This document shows positions 41,780-51,015 of a stretch of DNA of 64,000 bases, in pieces. A program made the position numbers and the translations under genes. Positions within the stretch are counted from its first letter, which is position 1; each line of letters starts with the position of its first letter. The DNA lies in NCBI GenBank assembly GCA_964291375.2, contig OZ219809.1, positions 1,984,001-2,048,000 of the forward strand. Direction: 5' to 3'. Below the pieces are notes generated by a model. That model made no database searches. It worked only from the letters and a program-made list of their open reading frames with translations, and had not been told where the DNA came from. The stretch is from 3107 sp001483205 (lineage in GTDB: Bacteria > Pseudomonadota > Alphaproteobacteria > Rhodobacterales > Rhodobacteraceae).

Positions 41780-43519
41780 TCAAAGGCTGCTGATCTGTGA
41801 AATCAGAATTTTCAGGTCTTTATGTATCTCATCTTTCTGCATTTTTTTCCATAAGTCATCCATTGATTTTCCACCCTGCTTGAGACGGGCCTCAAGCGCC
41901 TGTTTGCAGTCTACATCCATGACCGCGGACATATCAGGTGGTTGTAGTCGCCCTTCCGACCAAGACAGGGCAAACGTTTCTTTCAACCAATCCCTAATGG
42001 CGCTGTTTTCCAAACCCAAAGTGCGAGCGATGCAGGCCGGAACCAGGGCATAGTTTTCGATTTCCCGCCGACGAAAAGTCCGAGACTTAAAATTTTTCAG
42101 GCTATGTTTGTCACTTTTGTCGCGCAGTGTCTCTTTGCATACAGTATCCAGCGGATCACTATCGCGGTCGCGCAGACTCAGCGCGCGGACGCCTGAAATG
42201 CCTCTTTCCAGATTTTGGAACAATTTCCGTCGATCCTTGTGGGAATCTGTAGTTGGATAGACCGTTATGTCAGACAGCGGAGTATTGAGTGTCTCGGCCA
42301 TCGCTTTCAACGCACGAAAATCGGAATCGCCCTCAACAAAAAGTATCCTCTTTGTCTTGCGGACGCGATCAATGAAAGGATTGTAATCTTCTCCGAGATC
42401 TGAAAACATGCGCACTCGGTCTGCTTCAGTGGCCAGATGCTTGGGGCTCCTTTTTTCAAAGAAAATGATTTTCCCCAAGGGTGCGCGGAGAAGAACCTCG
42501 CGCGAATGGGTGGCAACAAGAACTTGCTTTCCGCCTGTTTCTATCAGTGTGTCCAGCGCATCAATCAGAACAGTTTGAAGGCTTGAGTGCAGATGCGCAT
42601 CTGGTTCATCAAGCAAAAGAATGTTTGTGTCCGGGGCAACGGCAAAGGCATAAACACATATCCACTGCAAAGCGCCTGCACCCTCGACCATAAGGTCGCG
42701 TTTAACCCCTTTATTGCAATAGCGTTTTGATTTTTCTTCATATATTACAGGCTGCGTGAAGGCTTTGAGCGCCATATGATATGTCTCATCATATTCAGCA
42801 ACGCCTATCTTGAAACTGAATGTTTTTTGCAGCGTTGCTTGCAGCCTCTCCCAAGGATCAGTTTCGCGCAAGTTCTTTAGATCAACGTTAGATATTTTGG
42901 TCCTGCCCTCCTTCAATTCGGCACGCCTTTTTTCATTCGCACGCTTCAAATCAAACAGAACATTTCGCAATACTGACCCTGCCAAGCCACGTCCCAGCAT
43001 TGCGCGACGCTGTGCTGGTGTGGCGAATGGCTCCTTGGCGTCAAGCCCGGCAACAGGCGGCAGATAGACAATCTCCGGCAGCGCGTCGCAACTGGAGAGC
43101 GTGCTATCCTCCGGACGGATAAATAATCTGTCATTGGTCAACGACAGGGAAATCTTCAAGTGATGATCTCCGTATTCTGGATGCTTCCAGTCAACCCCTA
43201 TTGAGAGAGTATACCCCGGCTCTCCGGGAATCTGTGCCTTCAATCCATACCAAAGGTGTTTCAGATCAGGCAGGTTGATAGGATTGAAATCGTCAAAGGA
43301 AATTCCCTGCCCTTGCCTGTTATACCCTGCCATAACCGCCTCGTCGCCCTTACCCCGACGCAAGACGAAAACGCAAAAACTCCAAACTGCGAGCGCATGG
43401 AGCAGCGTGGATTTTCCGCTGTTGTTCGGCCCGGCAAGCAGCGTTGTGCCATTCGGGGCGACTTTGATCGTTCCGGTTTCAAAGCGCTTGAAACGGTGCA
43501 GCTCGATAGATGTAATCAT
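41780..43519 (-). CDS. OLD-like AAA ATPase with C-terminal TOPRIM/DUF4435-type domain
   Basis: This 579-residue protein has an ABC-type ATPase (Walker A AGPNNSGKST, residues ~29-38; Walker B ILLLDEPDAHLHS; switch VATHSRE). It also has a C-terminal nuclease-like region (KRILFVEGDSDFRALKAM; ALSLRDRDSD; FRRREIENYALVP). The glutamate, DRD and RxEIENY motifs match OLD TOPRIM domains and the DUF4435 part of PARIS AriB. Such proteins often act in anti-phage abortive infection. It is visibly AT-richer than its neighbours and lies between prpE and nadK, suggesting acquisition. It has no partner gene. Whether it is a single-gene OLD, a fused AriAB-like protein or a repair enzyme is open. Confidence 0.8.
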   Translation of the reverse strand: MITSIELHRFKRFETGTIKVAPNGTTLLAGPNNSGKSTLLHALAVWSFCVFVLRRGKGDEAVMAGYNRQGQGISFDDFNPINLPDLKHLWYGLKAQIPGEPGYTLSIGVDWKHPEYGDHHLKISLSLTNDRLFIRPEDSTLSSCDALPEIVYLPPVAGLDAKEPFATPAQRRAMLGRGLAGSVLRNVLFDLKRANEKRRAELKEGRTKISNVDLKNLRETDPWERLQATLQKTFSFKIGVAEYDETYHMALKAFTQPVIYEEKSKRYCNKGVKRDLMVEGAGALQWICVYAFAVAPDTNILLLDEPDAHLHSSLQTVLIDALDTLIETGGKQVLVATHSREVLLRAPLGKIIFFEKRSPKHLATEADRVRMFSDLGEDYNPFIDRVRKTKRILFVEGDSDFRALKAMAETLNTPLSDITVYPTTDSHKDRRKLFQNLERGISGVRALSLRDRDSDPLDTVCKETLRDKSDKHSLKNFKSRTFRRREIENYALVPACIARTLGLENSAIRDWLKETFALSWSEGRLQPPDMSAVMDVDCKQALEARLKQGGKSMDDLWKKMQKDEIHKDLKILISQISSL

Positions 43520-43560
43520 ATTTTTACGACATACTTTCCCGTTGAGGTAAAGTCTACACC

Positions 43561-44322
43561 CTAAATAAACTGCTCCCGGATCAGGCGTTCCTCCAGCCCG
43601 TGGCCCGGATCAAACAGGATGCGGTGCCGCACCCCCGGCTCGCTGCGGATACCCACCCGGACCACATCGCGCACCGACCGGCTGTCGGCATCCGCCATCA
43701 CCGGGCGCTTCACCGGGTCGAGCACCTCCACCTCCACCTCTGCCGATTTCGGCAGCAACGCCCCCCGCCAGCGCCGGGGCCGGAACGCGGCCATCGCCGT
43801 CAGCGCCAGAACCTCGGCCCCGATCGGCAATATCGGGCCATGAGCGGAATAGTTATACGCGGTTGACCCCGCAGGCGTGCAGAGCAACGCGCCGTCGCAA
43901 ACCAGCTCTTCCATCCGCATCTTGCCATCGACCGACACCCTCAGCCGCGCCGCCTGCGGACCGGCCCGCAGGATCGAGACCTCATTGATCGCCAGCGCCT
44001 CACGCACCGCCCCGTCGCGGCTCACCGCTGTCATGCGCAGGGGGTTGATGACCGCCTCTTCCGCCCGCGCCAACCGCTCCGGCAGGTTGTCCCGCGCATA
44101 TTCGTTCATCAGAAACCCGACCGTCCCCCGGTTCATGCCATAGACCGGGGCACTCAGATGTTCGGTGGCGTGCAGGGTGTGCAGCATGAACCCGTCGCCC
44201 CCCAGCGCAACGATGACATCCGCCCGGTCCTCGGGCACATGGCCATAGCGCGCCACCAGCCCGGCGCGCGCATCCTGCGCATCCTGCCCGTCACCGGCGA
44301 CAAAGGCGATTTTGGCGTTCAT
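43561..44322 (-). CDS. nadK: NAD kinase
   Basis: This 253-residue enzyme phosphorylates NAD to NADP. The GGDG motif is at residues 41-44 (VALGGDGFMLHTLH), followed by YGMNRGTVGFLMNEY and PAGSTAYNYSAHGPI, the NAD-binding motifs. The start MNAKIAFVAG at 44322 gives the normal length. The frame is open much further upstream, straight through a long-form repeat, which I treat as coincidental. Confidence 0.93.
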   Translation of the reverse strand: MNAKIAFVAGDGQDAQDARAGLVARYGHVPEDRADVIVALGGDGFMLHTLHATEHLSAPVYGMNRGTVGFLMNEYARDNLPERLARAEEAVINPLRMTAVSRDGAVREALAINEVSILRAGPQAARLRVSVDGKMRMEELVCDGALLCTPAGSTAYNYSAHGPILPIGAEVLALTAMAAFRPRRWRGALLPKSAEVEVEVLDPVKRPVMADADSRSVRDVVRVGIRSEPGVRHRILFDPGHGLEERLIREQFI

Positions 44323-44343
44323 GGCCGCGTGCTCCTGTCCAAA

Positions 44344-44554
44344 GATCTCTGCATAATAGCGCATCAACTGCCAAACCGTCCGCCCGGCGCTTGCGCCGGG
44401 CAGCGCCTGCCTGCCCCCCGGCAGGCGCTCGAAACGCTTCAACCCTTCGCAGCGTAGGGGCTTTATGGAAAGACCATCGCCAATGTGGACTGTCAGAAAA
44501 AGCGCCCGCCCGGGCAGGCGGCTGCCCGGCTTGGTCAACAATATGCAGAGGTGT
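44344..44554 (-). repeat. Long-form modular repeat, copy 6 (reverse orientation)
   Basis: The ends are gatctctgcataatagcgca and gtcaacaatatgcagaggtg, with the core read as aaagaccatcgccaatgtgg. It fills the divergent gap between nadK and glyA. The remaining 44555-44720 probably holds the glyA promoter; I see no recognisable riboswitch there. Confidence 0.9.
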
Positions 44555-44720
44555 TGTCCGTATGTCCATGGGGCGCATCCCTTGCCTGATCGAAGCACAA
44601 GTTGCCCGCAGACGCCAGACATGACGATCCCCGGCGGGAATATGTCGCTTTGGCCCCTTTCGCACCGGGGCCGTTTCCGATAGGAAATTACGCGACCCAA
44701 CCCTGACGGAGCCATTCCCC

Positions 44721-46004
44721 ATGTCCGATTCCGGTTTTTTCACCGAATCCCTCGCCAGCCGGGATCCGGAGCTTTACGCCTCGGTCGCTGACGAACTTTG
44801 CCGCCAGCGTGACGAGATTGAACTGATCGCATCCGAGAATATCGTGTCGGCGGCGGTGATGGAAGCGCAAGGCACGGTCCTGACCAATAAATATGCCGAG
44901 GGCTATCCCGGACGGCGCTATTATGGCGGCTGCCAGCATGTGGATGTGGCCGAGACTCTGGCCATCAGCCGCGCCACCCGGTTGTTCGGCTGCGGCTTTG
45001 CCAATGTTCAGCCCAATTCCGGCTCTCAGGCCAATCAGGGGGTGTTTCAGGCGCTGCTGCAACCGGGCGACACGATTCTGGGCATGAACCTGGCGTCCGG
45101 CGGGCATCTGACCCATGGCGCGGCCCCGAACCAGTCGGGCAAATGGTTCAACGCGGTGCAATATGGTGTGCGCAGGCAGGATAACCTGATCGACTATGAG
45201 AAGGTCGCAGAACTGGCGGCAGCGCACAGGCCGAAGCTGATCATCGCCGGTGGCTCTGCCATTCCGCGGGTGATTGACTTTGCCCGGATGCGGGAAATCG
45301 CCGACAGTGTGGGGGCGTGGCTGCATGTGGATATGGCCCATTTCGCCGGTCTGGTGGCGGCGGGCGAACATCCCGGCCCGTTCCCCCATGCTCATGTGGC
45401 GACCACAACCACCCACAAGACATTGCGCGGGCCTCGGGGCGGCATGATTCTGACCGATGACGAAGGGATCGCGAAAAAGGTGAACTCGGCCATTTTCCCC
45501 GGCATTCAGGGCGGCCCGCTGATGCACGTCATCGCCGCCAAGGCGGTTGCGTTCGGCGAGGCGCTGCGCCCGGAGTTTCGGCAATACATGCGGCAGGTGC
45601 GGCTGAATGCGGATGCGCTGGCCGATCAGTTGATCCGGGGGGGGCTGGACATCGTGACCGGGGGCACCGACACCCATGTGATGCTGGTGGACCTGCGGCC
45701 CAAGGGGGTGACCGGTGATGTCACCGACAAGGCGCTTGGCCGCGCACATATCACCGTCAATAAAAACGGCATTCCGTTTGACCCGGAAAAGCCGACGGTG
45801 ACCTCGGGCATCCGGCTGGGGACGCCAGCGGGCACCACGCGCGGGTTCAAAGAGGCCGAGTTTCGCCGGATTGCCGATCTGATTGTCGAGGTGATCGACG
45901 GGCTGGCCGCCAATGGCGCGGATGGCAATGCAGAGACAGAGGCCGCTGTGCGCGCCAAGGTCGCCGGGCTTTGCGCCCGCTTTCCGCTTTATCCGAACCT
46001 GTGA
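44721..46004 (+). CDS. glyA: Serine hydroxymethyltransferase
   Basis: This 427-residue PLP enzyme converts serine and tetrahydrofolate to glycine and 5,10-methylene-THF. Hallmarks are LIASENIVSAAVMEAQGT, NKYAEGYPGRRYYGG, the PLP lysine in TTTTHKTLRGPRGGMIL and TSGIRLGTPAGTTRGF. Length is standard. Its stop codon is directly followed by a repeated hairpin module. Confidence 0.97.
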   Translation: MSDSGFFTESLASRDPELYASVADELCRQRDEIELIASENIVSAAVMEAQGTVLTNKYAEGYPGRRYYGGCQHVDVAETLAISRATRLFGCGFANVQPNSGSQANQGVFQALLQPGDTILGMNLASGGHLTHGAAPNQSGKWFNAVQYGVRRQDNLIDYEKVAELAAAHRPKLIIAGGSAIPRVIDFARMREIADSVGAWLHVDMAHFAGLVAAGEHPGPFPHAHVATTTTHKTLRGPRGGMILTDDEGIAKKVNSAIFPGIQGGPLMHVIAAKAVAFGEALRPEFRQYMRQVRLNADALADQLIRGGLDIVTGGTDTHVMLVDLRPKGVTGDVTDKALGRAHITVNKNGIPFDPEKPTVTSGIRLGTPAGTTRGFKEAEFRRIADLIVEVIDGLAANGADGNAETEAAVRAKVAGLCARFPLYPNL

Positions 46005-46005
46005 G

Positions 46006-46189
46006 GGGGTGAGGCCTGGGCCGGAAACGGTCTGGTGGGCCGTTTCAGGGACGAACGGGCGGAGCCCCATAACGGCCCGGCCCGGTGGCGGATCGTCCGG
46101 GGGTCAGGTTTGGCCAAGGCGGCGCGGCCCCGCGCAAGAGTCGGGCGGACAGGCTGGCCGCTGACGCGCCATGATGCAAAGGTCTTGGA
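46006..46189 (-). repeat. Reverse hairpin module (copy 3) joined to a family end
   Basis: 46006-46068 is the reverse of the AAACGGTCC hairpin module (here aaacggtctggtgggccgttt, imperfect), starting 2 bp after the glyA stop. It continues through aaggcggcgcggccccgcgc to a right end gcgccatgatgcaaaggtct that touches the ribosome site of the next gene (ggag, 46187-46190). Confidence 0.75.
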
Positions 46190-46190
46190 G

Positions 46191-46955
46191 ATGTTGAAAA
46201 TCACCCGCACCGGGCACCGCCCCGAAGCCCCGCCGCTTCTGATCGCGCACGGGCTTTACGGCTCGGCCCGCAACTGGCGGCGGATCGCCGGGCAGATGAG
46301 CGACCGCGGGGAAACCGTCACCGTTGACATGCGCAATCACGGGGAAAGCCCGTGGTTCGGCACCAACAGCTATCCCGACATGGCGGATGATCTGGCCGGG
46401 GTGATCAGGGCCATCGGCGGCCGGGCGGATGTCATGGGGCATTCCATGGGGGGCAAGGCGGCGATGGTTCTGGCGCTCGCGCAGCCTGAACTGATCAGAA
46501 AGCTGATTGTCGCCGATATTGCCCCTGTCGCCTATCAGCATGATCAGTCGCCCCTTGTCCGGGCCATGAAAGCGCTTGACCTGCGGGGGGTTGGGACACG
46601 CGCAGAAGCGGATGCACGCCTTGCGAGGCAGATCACTGATCCGGCTGTGCGCGCCTTTCTGCTGCAATCGCTTGACCTGCGCGCTGCGCCCCCGCGCTGG
46701 CGTCTGAACCTTGATGTGCTGGAGGCCGAAATGGACAGGATCGTCGGCTTCCCGGATGTGTCAGGCCGGTTTGACGGCCCGGCGCTGTTTCTGACCGGGG
46801 CGGAAAGCGATTATGTGCAGCCCGGCCATCGGGGTCGGATCAGGGCGCTGTTCCCTGCCGCCCGGTTCGCCAGCATTCCCGGCGCGGGGCATTGGCTGCA
46901 CGCCGAGAGGCCGCGCGCGTTCGAGGCCGCCCTGCGCGCGTTTCTGGATGGGTGA
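46191..46955 (+). CDS. Alpha/beta-fold hydrolase (YbfF-like esterase)
   Basis: This 254-residue alpha/beta hydrolase has LLIAHGLYGSARNWRRIAGQ (oxyanion region), TVDMRNHGESPW, the nucleophile serine in VMGHSMGGKAAMVLAL, and the acid and histidine in GAESDY and GAGHWLHAERP. It resembles acyl-CoA thioesterase/esterase YbfF. The ATG at 46191 sits right after ggag, which lies at the boundary of the repeat, so the repeat end may form part of the translation start region. Confidence 0.88.
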   Translation: MLKITRTGHRPEAPPLLIAHGLYGSARNWRRIAGQMSDRGETVTVDMRNHGESPWFGTNSYPDMADDLAGVIRAIGGRADVMGHSMGGKAAMVLALAQPELIRKLIVADIAPVAYQHDQSPLVRAMKALDLRGVGTRAEADARLARQITDPAVRAFLLQSLDLRAAPPRWRLNLDVLEAEMDRIVGFPDVSGRFDGPALFLTGAESDYVQPGHRGRIRALFPAARFASIPGAGHWLHAERPRAFEAALRAFLDG

Positions 46956-47009
46956 GCGACGCGGGGGGGGGGGCCGGGCGGATGGTTTGGCCACTAACGC
47001 ACTATTAGA

Positions 47010-47110
47010 GACCTCTGCATAAGGGTGTATCGCCCCCCCAAATGCCCCGCCCGGCAGGTGCTTTGAACGCCTCAATCTGTTAGAATGTATAGGTTTTTCG
47101 ACAAAGCGTT
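47010..47110 (-). repeat. Truncated reverse modular repeat upstream of katG
   Basis: It begins gacctctgcataagggtgta, continues cccaaatgccccgcccggca and gaacgcctcaatctgttaga with atgtataggtttttcgacaa, then loses similarity before the second end. It resembles the 18.7-kb copy minus its right half. The rest of the 46956-47285 gap presumably holds the katG promoter; I found no convincing OxyR site. Confidence 0.65.
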
Positions 47111-47285
47111 TGCCAAATGTGTCTTGGCAGGATCAGGGCTGGACCCTGCGATCAATTATACGTCGTCGCACCATATTCCGTTGGCATTTGCCGCGCGGAC
47201 AGATTAGAACGTTTCCAGACAAGGCCGCGCGCCTTGGTCTCGGCAGCAACGCGGGCCTTGCACCCGGCAGCAAACGGAGTTCATC

Positions 47286-49466
47286 ATGGACGGAAACAAC
47301 GTGAATCCCACCGGCGGTTGCCCGATCGCGCATGGCGGGAACACCTCGGCGGACAAACCGGTCACCAAATGGTGGCCCAATGCGCTCAATCTGGACATCC
47401 TGCACCAGCACGGCGCGCGCACCAACCCGATGGATGCGGATTTCGACTATCGCGCGGCGGTCGCGAGGCTCGATTTCGCCGCGGTCAAAGCCGATGTTCA
47501 GGCGCTTCTGACCGACAGTCAGGACTGGTGGCCGGCGGACTGGGGCCATTACGGTGGTCTGATGATCCGGCTGGCCTGGCACTCTGCCGGGTCTTACCGG
47601 GTGCAGGATGGTCGCGGCGGCGGCGGCCACGGCAACATCCGCTTTGCGCCCCTGAACTCCTGGCCCGACAATGCCAGCCTCGACAAGGCGCGCCGTCTTC
47701 TGTGGCCGGTCAAGAAGAAATACGGCAACGCGCTAAGCTGGGCCGACCTGATCCTGCTGTCGGGCACCGTTGCCTATGAATCCATGGGGCTGAAGACCTT
47801 TGGCTTTGGCTTTGGCCGTGAAGACATCTGGGGGCCGGAAACTGATGTCTACTGGGGGTCAGAGCGGGAATGGCTGGCCCCGTCCGAGAACCGCTATGCC
47901 GATCTTGAGGATGCCGCAACCCTGGAAAACCCGCTGTCGGCGGTTCACATGGGGCTGATTTATGTCAACCCCGAGGGCGTGAACGGCACCCCCGATCCGG
48001 CCAGAACAGCGCAGCATGTGCGGGAAACCTTTGCCCGGATGGCCATGAACGATGAGGAAACCGCCGCCCTGACCTGCGGCGGCCACACGGTGGGCAAGGC
48101 GCACGGGCGGGGCGCTGTCGGCAATATCGGTGTCGAACCCGAAGCCGCCGGGATCGAGGCACAGGGCTTTGGCTGGTCCAACCCCGGTCTTGACGGCAAG
48201 GCGACCAACGCCTTTACCTCGGGCATTGAGGGCGCATGGACCCGCGAGCCGACCAAATTCGACATGGGCTATTTTGACTATCTGTTCGGGTATGAGTGGC
48301 GGCTGGCGAAATCCCCGGCAGGCGCGCATCAGTGGGAACCGGTCGATATGCCCGAAGAGGAAAAGCCGGTCGATCCCACCGATCCCTCGATCCGCCACAA
48401 CCCGATAATGACCGATGCCGACATGGCGATGAAGGTTGATCCGGTCTATAATGACATCTGCCAGAAGTTCCGGGCCGATCCGGCGTATTTCGCCGATACC
48501 TTTGCCCGCGCGTGGTTCAAGCTGACCCATCGCGACATGGGGCCAAGGGTCAACTATATCGGCCCGGATGTCCCGGACGAAGACCTGATCTGGCAGGATC
48601 CGATCCCGGCGGGGCCGACCTCTTATGACATTGCCGCCGCCAAAGCGAGGATCGCCGACAGCGGCCTGACGATTGCCGAGATGGTCGCCACCGCATGGGA
48701 CAGCGCGCGGACCTTCCGTGGCTCTGACATGCGGGGCGGGGCCAATGGCGCGCGTATCCGTCTGGCCCCGCAAAAGGACTGGGACGGCAATGAGCCGGAG
48801 CGTCTGGCAAAGGTTCTGGGGGTGCTTGGGCCGATTGCGTCCGAGACCGGCGCATCAGTGGCGGACATGATCGTTCTGGCCGGGGGTGTTGGCCTGGAAC
48901 GGGCAATCCGGGCGGCGGGCTTTGCCACAGAGGTGCCGTTTCTGCCCGGTCGCGGCGATGCGACGGATGCCGGGACGGATGCGGCCTCTTTCGATGTGCT
49001 TGAGCCGCTGGCCGATGGGTTCCGCAACTGGCAAAAGACCAGATATGCCGTCAGCCCCGAGGAAATGCTGCTTGACCGGGCGCAGCTTCTGGGCCTGACC
49101 GCGCAGGAAATGACCGTGCTGGTGGGCGGCCTGCGGGTGCTGGGCGTCAATCATGGCGGCTCTGCCCACGGGGTGCTGACGGATCGCGTTGGCCAACTGA
49201 CCACGGATTTCTTCGTCAACCTGACCGATATGGCCAATAGCTGGCATCCGGTTGACGGGGGCGAGAGCTATGAAATTCGGGACCGCAAGAGCGGGGCGGT
49301 CAGGTGGACGGCAACCAGCGCCGACCTGGTGTTCGGCTCGAACTCGGTGCTGCGGGCCTATGCCGAGGTCTACGCCCAGGATGACAACCACGAGAAATTC
49401 GTGCGCGATTTCGTGGCGGCGTGGACGAAGGTGATGACGGCGGATCGTTTCGATCTGGCGGGTTAA
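47286..49466 (+). CDS. katG: Catalase-peroxidase KatG
   Basis: This 726-residue bifunctional heme enzyme has distal residues Arg95, Trp98 and His99 in IRLAWHSAGSYR. The adduct tyrosine region is HMGLIYVNPEG and the proximal histidine is in ALTCGGHTVGKAHGR. The second, non-heme domain (KDWDGNEPERLAKVLGVLGP; VLVGGLRVLGVNHGGSAHGV) is complete. It destroys hydrogen peroxide. Neighbouring genes encode an anti-sigma/ECF sigma pair on the opposite strand. Confidence 0.96.
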   Translation: MDGNNVNPTGGCPIAHGGNTSADKPVTKWWPNALNLDILHQHGARTNPMDADFDYRAAVARLDFAAVKADVQALLTDSQDWWPADWGHYGGLMIRLAWHSAGSYRVQDGRGGGGHGNIRFAPLNSWPDNASLDKARRLLWPVKKKYGNALSWADLILLSGTVAYESMGLKTFGFGFGREDIWGPETDVYWGSEREWLAPSENRYADLEDAATLENPLSAVHMGLIYVNPEGVNGTPDPARTAQHVRETFARMAMNDEETAALTCGGHTVGKAHGRGAVGNIGVEPEAAGIEAQGFGWSNPGLDGKATNAFTSGIEGAWTREPTKFDMGYFDYLFGYEWRLAKSPAGAHQWEPVDMPEEEKPVDPTDPSIRHNPIMTDADMAMKVDPVYNDICQKFRADPAYFADTFARAWFKLTHRDMGPRVNYIGPDVPDEDLIWQDPIPAGPTSYDIAAAKARIADSGLTIAEMVATAWDSARTFRGSDMRGGANGARIRLAPQKDWDGNEPERLAKVLGVLGPIASETGASVADMIVLAGGVGLERAIRAAGFATEVPFLPGRGDATDAGTDAASFDVLEPLADGFRNWQKTRYAVSPEEMLLDRAQLLGLTAQEMTVLVGGLRVLGVNHGGSAHGVLTDRVGQLTTDFFVNLTDMANSWHPVDGGESYEIRDRKSGAVRWTATSADLVFGSNSVLRAYAEVYAQDDNHEKFVRDFVAAWTKVMTADRFDLAG

Positions 49467-49516
49467 GGCCAATGGGGGCCGGACGGGATGTGTTGCCCGG
49501 CCCTTTTCCCGCCCCG

Positions 49517-50275
49517 CTACAGGGCGGCGATCACCTGATCGGCAACCCTGCGGGTCAGGGCATCGTCCCGCCCGCCGATAACCAGAAAGCCAACACCCCG
49601 CGACACCCAGCCCGTCGCCGACAGGCCCTTCAGAACCGTTGTCTGCGGTGCGTGGTCAGAGCCATCCACCGGGAACAGGCAGACAGACACCGGCGTGTCC
49701 GTCCCTGCCAGATAGGCGAGTTGCAACAGCGGCTGCCCTTCATAGCCCAGAATTTGGGCGCGTTTGAAGGCAACGCCTTCCAGACCGGTCAGCCCTGAAA
49801 GCGACAGCCCGTGCGCGGCACCAAAACCGGCAAGGACGTTCCCGGTCACCTCCGGGGATTGCTCAGAGTTCAGCAGGGTCTCAGCGACGTAAAGCTCCTG
49901 ATAGGCGGCGGCGGCGGCGGCCCATGCCGGGGTGTCGGAAGGGGGCAGGCCCCGGAACATGGTCGCCCCCAGAATGACGCCCGCGATGACAGATGCGGCG
50001 ACCACTCCGGCCATCCTGACGCCCCCGAACGACACCCGCCCGTATGACCGTGACCGCACCCACGGCAAATCCGGCGCATCCGGCGCGCCGAGCCTTTGGG
50101 GTGCCAGCGCCTCCCGAACCGTATCGAGCGGAATGCGCAGCGCGGCCAGACGCTCACCGAGCACGCGGTCATGGTCAAGCGCCCCGTTGATCTCCTGCAC
50201 CAGAGCATCATCGGCCTCTGCATCCAGATAGGCCGTCAGCTCCTCATCCGTGAATGACCGGCCGTCTCGCGGCAT
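49517..50275 (-). CDS. Anti-sigma factor, membrane-anchored
   Basis: This 252-residue protein has an N-terminal cytoplasmic part (FTDEELTAYLDAEADDALVQEINGALDHD) typical of anti-sigma factors paired with ECF sigmas. A single transmembrane helix (MAGVVAASVIAGVILGATMF, near residue 95) and a periplasmic domain follow. No HxxxCxxC zinc motif is present, so it is not a ZAS type. It overlaps the sigma gene by 40 nt and is translated after it. It probably holds the sigma factor inactive until an envelope or oxidative signal. Confidence 0.82.
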   Translation of the reverse strand: MPRDGRSFTDEELTAYLDAEADDALVQEINGALDHDRVLGERLAALRIPLDTVREALAPQRLGAPDAPDLPWVRSRSYGRVSFGGVRMAGVVAASVIAGVILGATMFRGLPPSDTPAWAAAAAAYQELYVAETLLNSEQSPEVTGNVLAGFGAAHGLSLSGLTGLEGVAFKRAQILGYEGQPLLQLAYLAGTDTPVSVCLFPVDGSDHAPQTTVLKGLSATGWVSRGVGFLVIGGRDDALTRRVADQVIAAL

Positions 50276-50883
50276 GTCTCTTTTCCTTCCTGCGAAAACG
50301 TGGCCGCGATACGTTTCCGGGCTGCTGCAAGGCGACTCATAACCGTTCCGATCGGTATTTCCAGAACATCCGCGGCTTCCCGATAGCTCATCCTCTCAAC
50401 ATAAACCATCAGCACCGTGATACGCATCGCCTCGGGCAATTCTCCTATGGCTTTCAACACCTGACCGGCCAGAACATTCGTTTCCGTATCCGGTCTGGTA
50501 TCGGGGATTTCCATGTCTTCGATGGCGACCAGCCCCCGGCCCGAGCGCACCGCCGCCGCCCGCACCTCGTTCAGCCATATCCGTTTCGCCATCAGGAACA
50601 GCCAGCGGTCCAGATGTGTTCCGGCGCTGTATTGGTGGGCTTTCTCCAGCGCCCGCAGGCATGTGGACTGGGCCAGATCGTCCGCCCGGTCGCGCCGCCC
50701 GGTCTGAAACAGACAGAACCGCCAAAGACGCGGAAAGACGCCCGGCAGGTTCTCGCGGATTTCCGCTTCGTTCCTTCTGAACTCGAAACTCTTTATGACG
50801 GTTCCCCCGGCTGTCCGAACCTTTGGGTCAGTGCTATCAGACACCGGGCGGGATTGAAAGTGTCTTGAATCCCGACGGTGCAA
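50236..50883 (-). CDS. ECF-type RNA polymerase sigma factor
   Basis: The protein has up to 215 residues. Region 2 is visible as FPRLWRFCLFQTGRRDRADD to LAQSTCLRALEKAHQYSAGT with LDRWLFLMAKRIWLNEVRA. Region 4 is LPEAMRITVLMVYVERMSYREAADVLEIPIGTVMSRL. The start is uncertain: ATG 50883 gives 215 residues, while a GTG 13 codons in (about 50844) is also possible, as the first ~35 residues are unlike sigma factors. It overlaps the anti-sigma gene and is divergent from the TPR gene. Confidence 0.85.
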   Translation of the reverse strand: MHRRDSRHFQSRPVSDSTDPKVRTAGGTVIKSFEFRRNEAEIRENLPGVFPRLWRFCLFQTGRRDRADDLAQSTCLRALEKAHQYSAGTHLDRWLFLMAKRIWLNEVRAAAVRSGRGLVAIEDMEIPDTRPDTETNVLAGQVLKAIGELPEAMRITVLMVYVERMSYREAADVLEIPIGTVMSRLAAARKRIAATFSQEGKETCRETAGHSRMRS

Positions 50884-51015
50884 TCAGGGGGGCGTTCGCC
50901 GTCACCGTTGCCGCCGGACCGGAGCCGGAGCCCGCCATTTCCGCAGGCTATTGCACGCGCGTCCCTTTTTCGACTAGTCTTCGCCCCATACCGAAATGCA
51001 CAAGGGTGATCAGAG

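Noticed and set aside
43561..44715. Long NAD kinase with 131 extra N-terminal residues
   Set aside because: The extension is translated repeat sequence and glyA promoter. NAD kinases of this type start near MNAKIAF. Recorded separately as a finding because the frame is open.
44555..44720. Glycine, THF or SAM riboswitch upstream of glyA
   Set aside because: I could not find a conserved core of these classes. Sequence search with covariance models would be needed.
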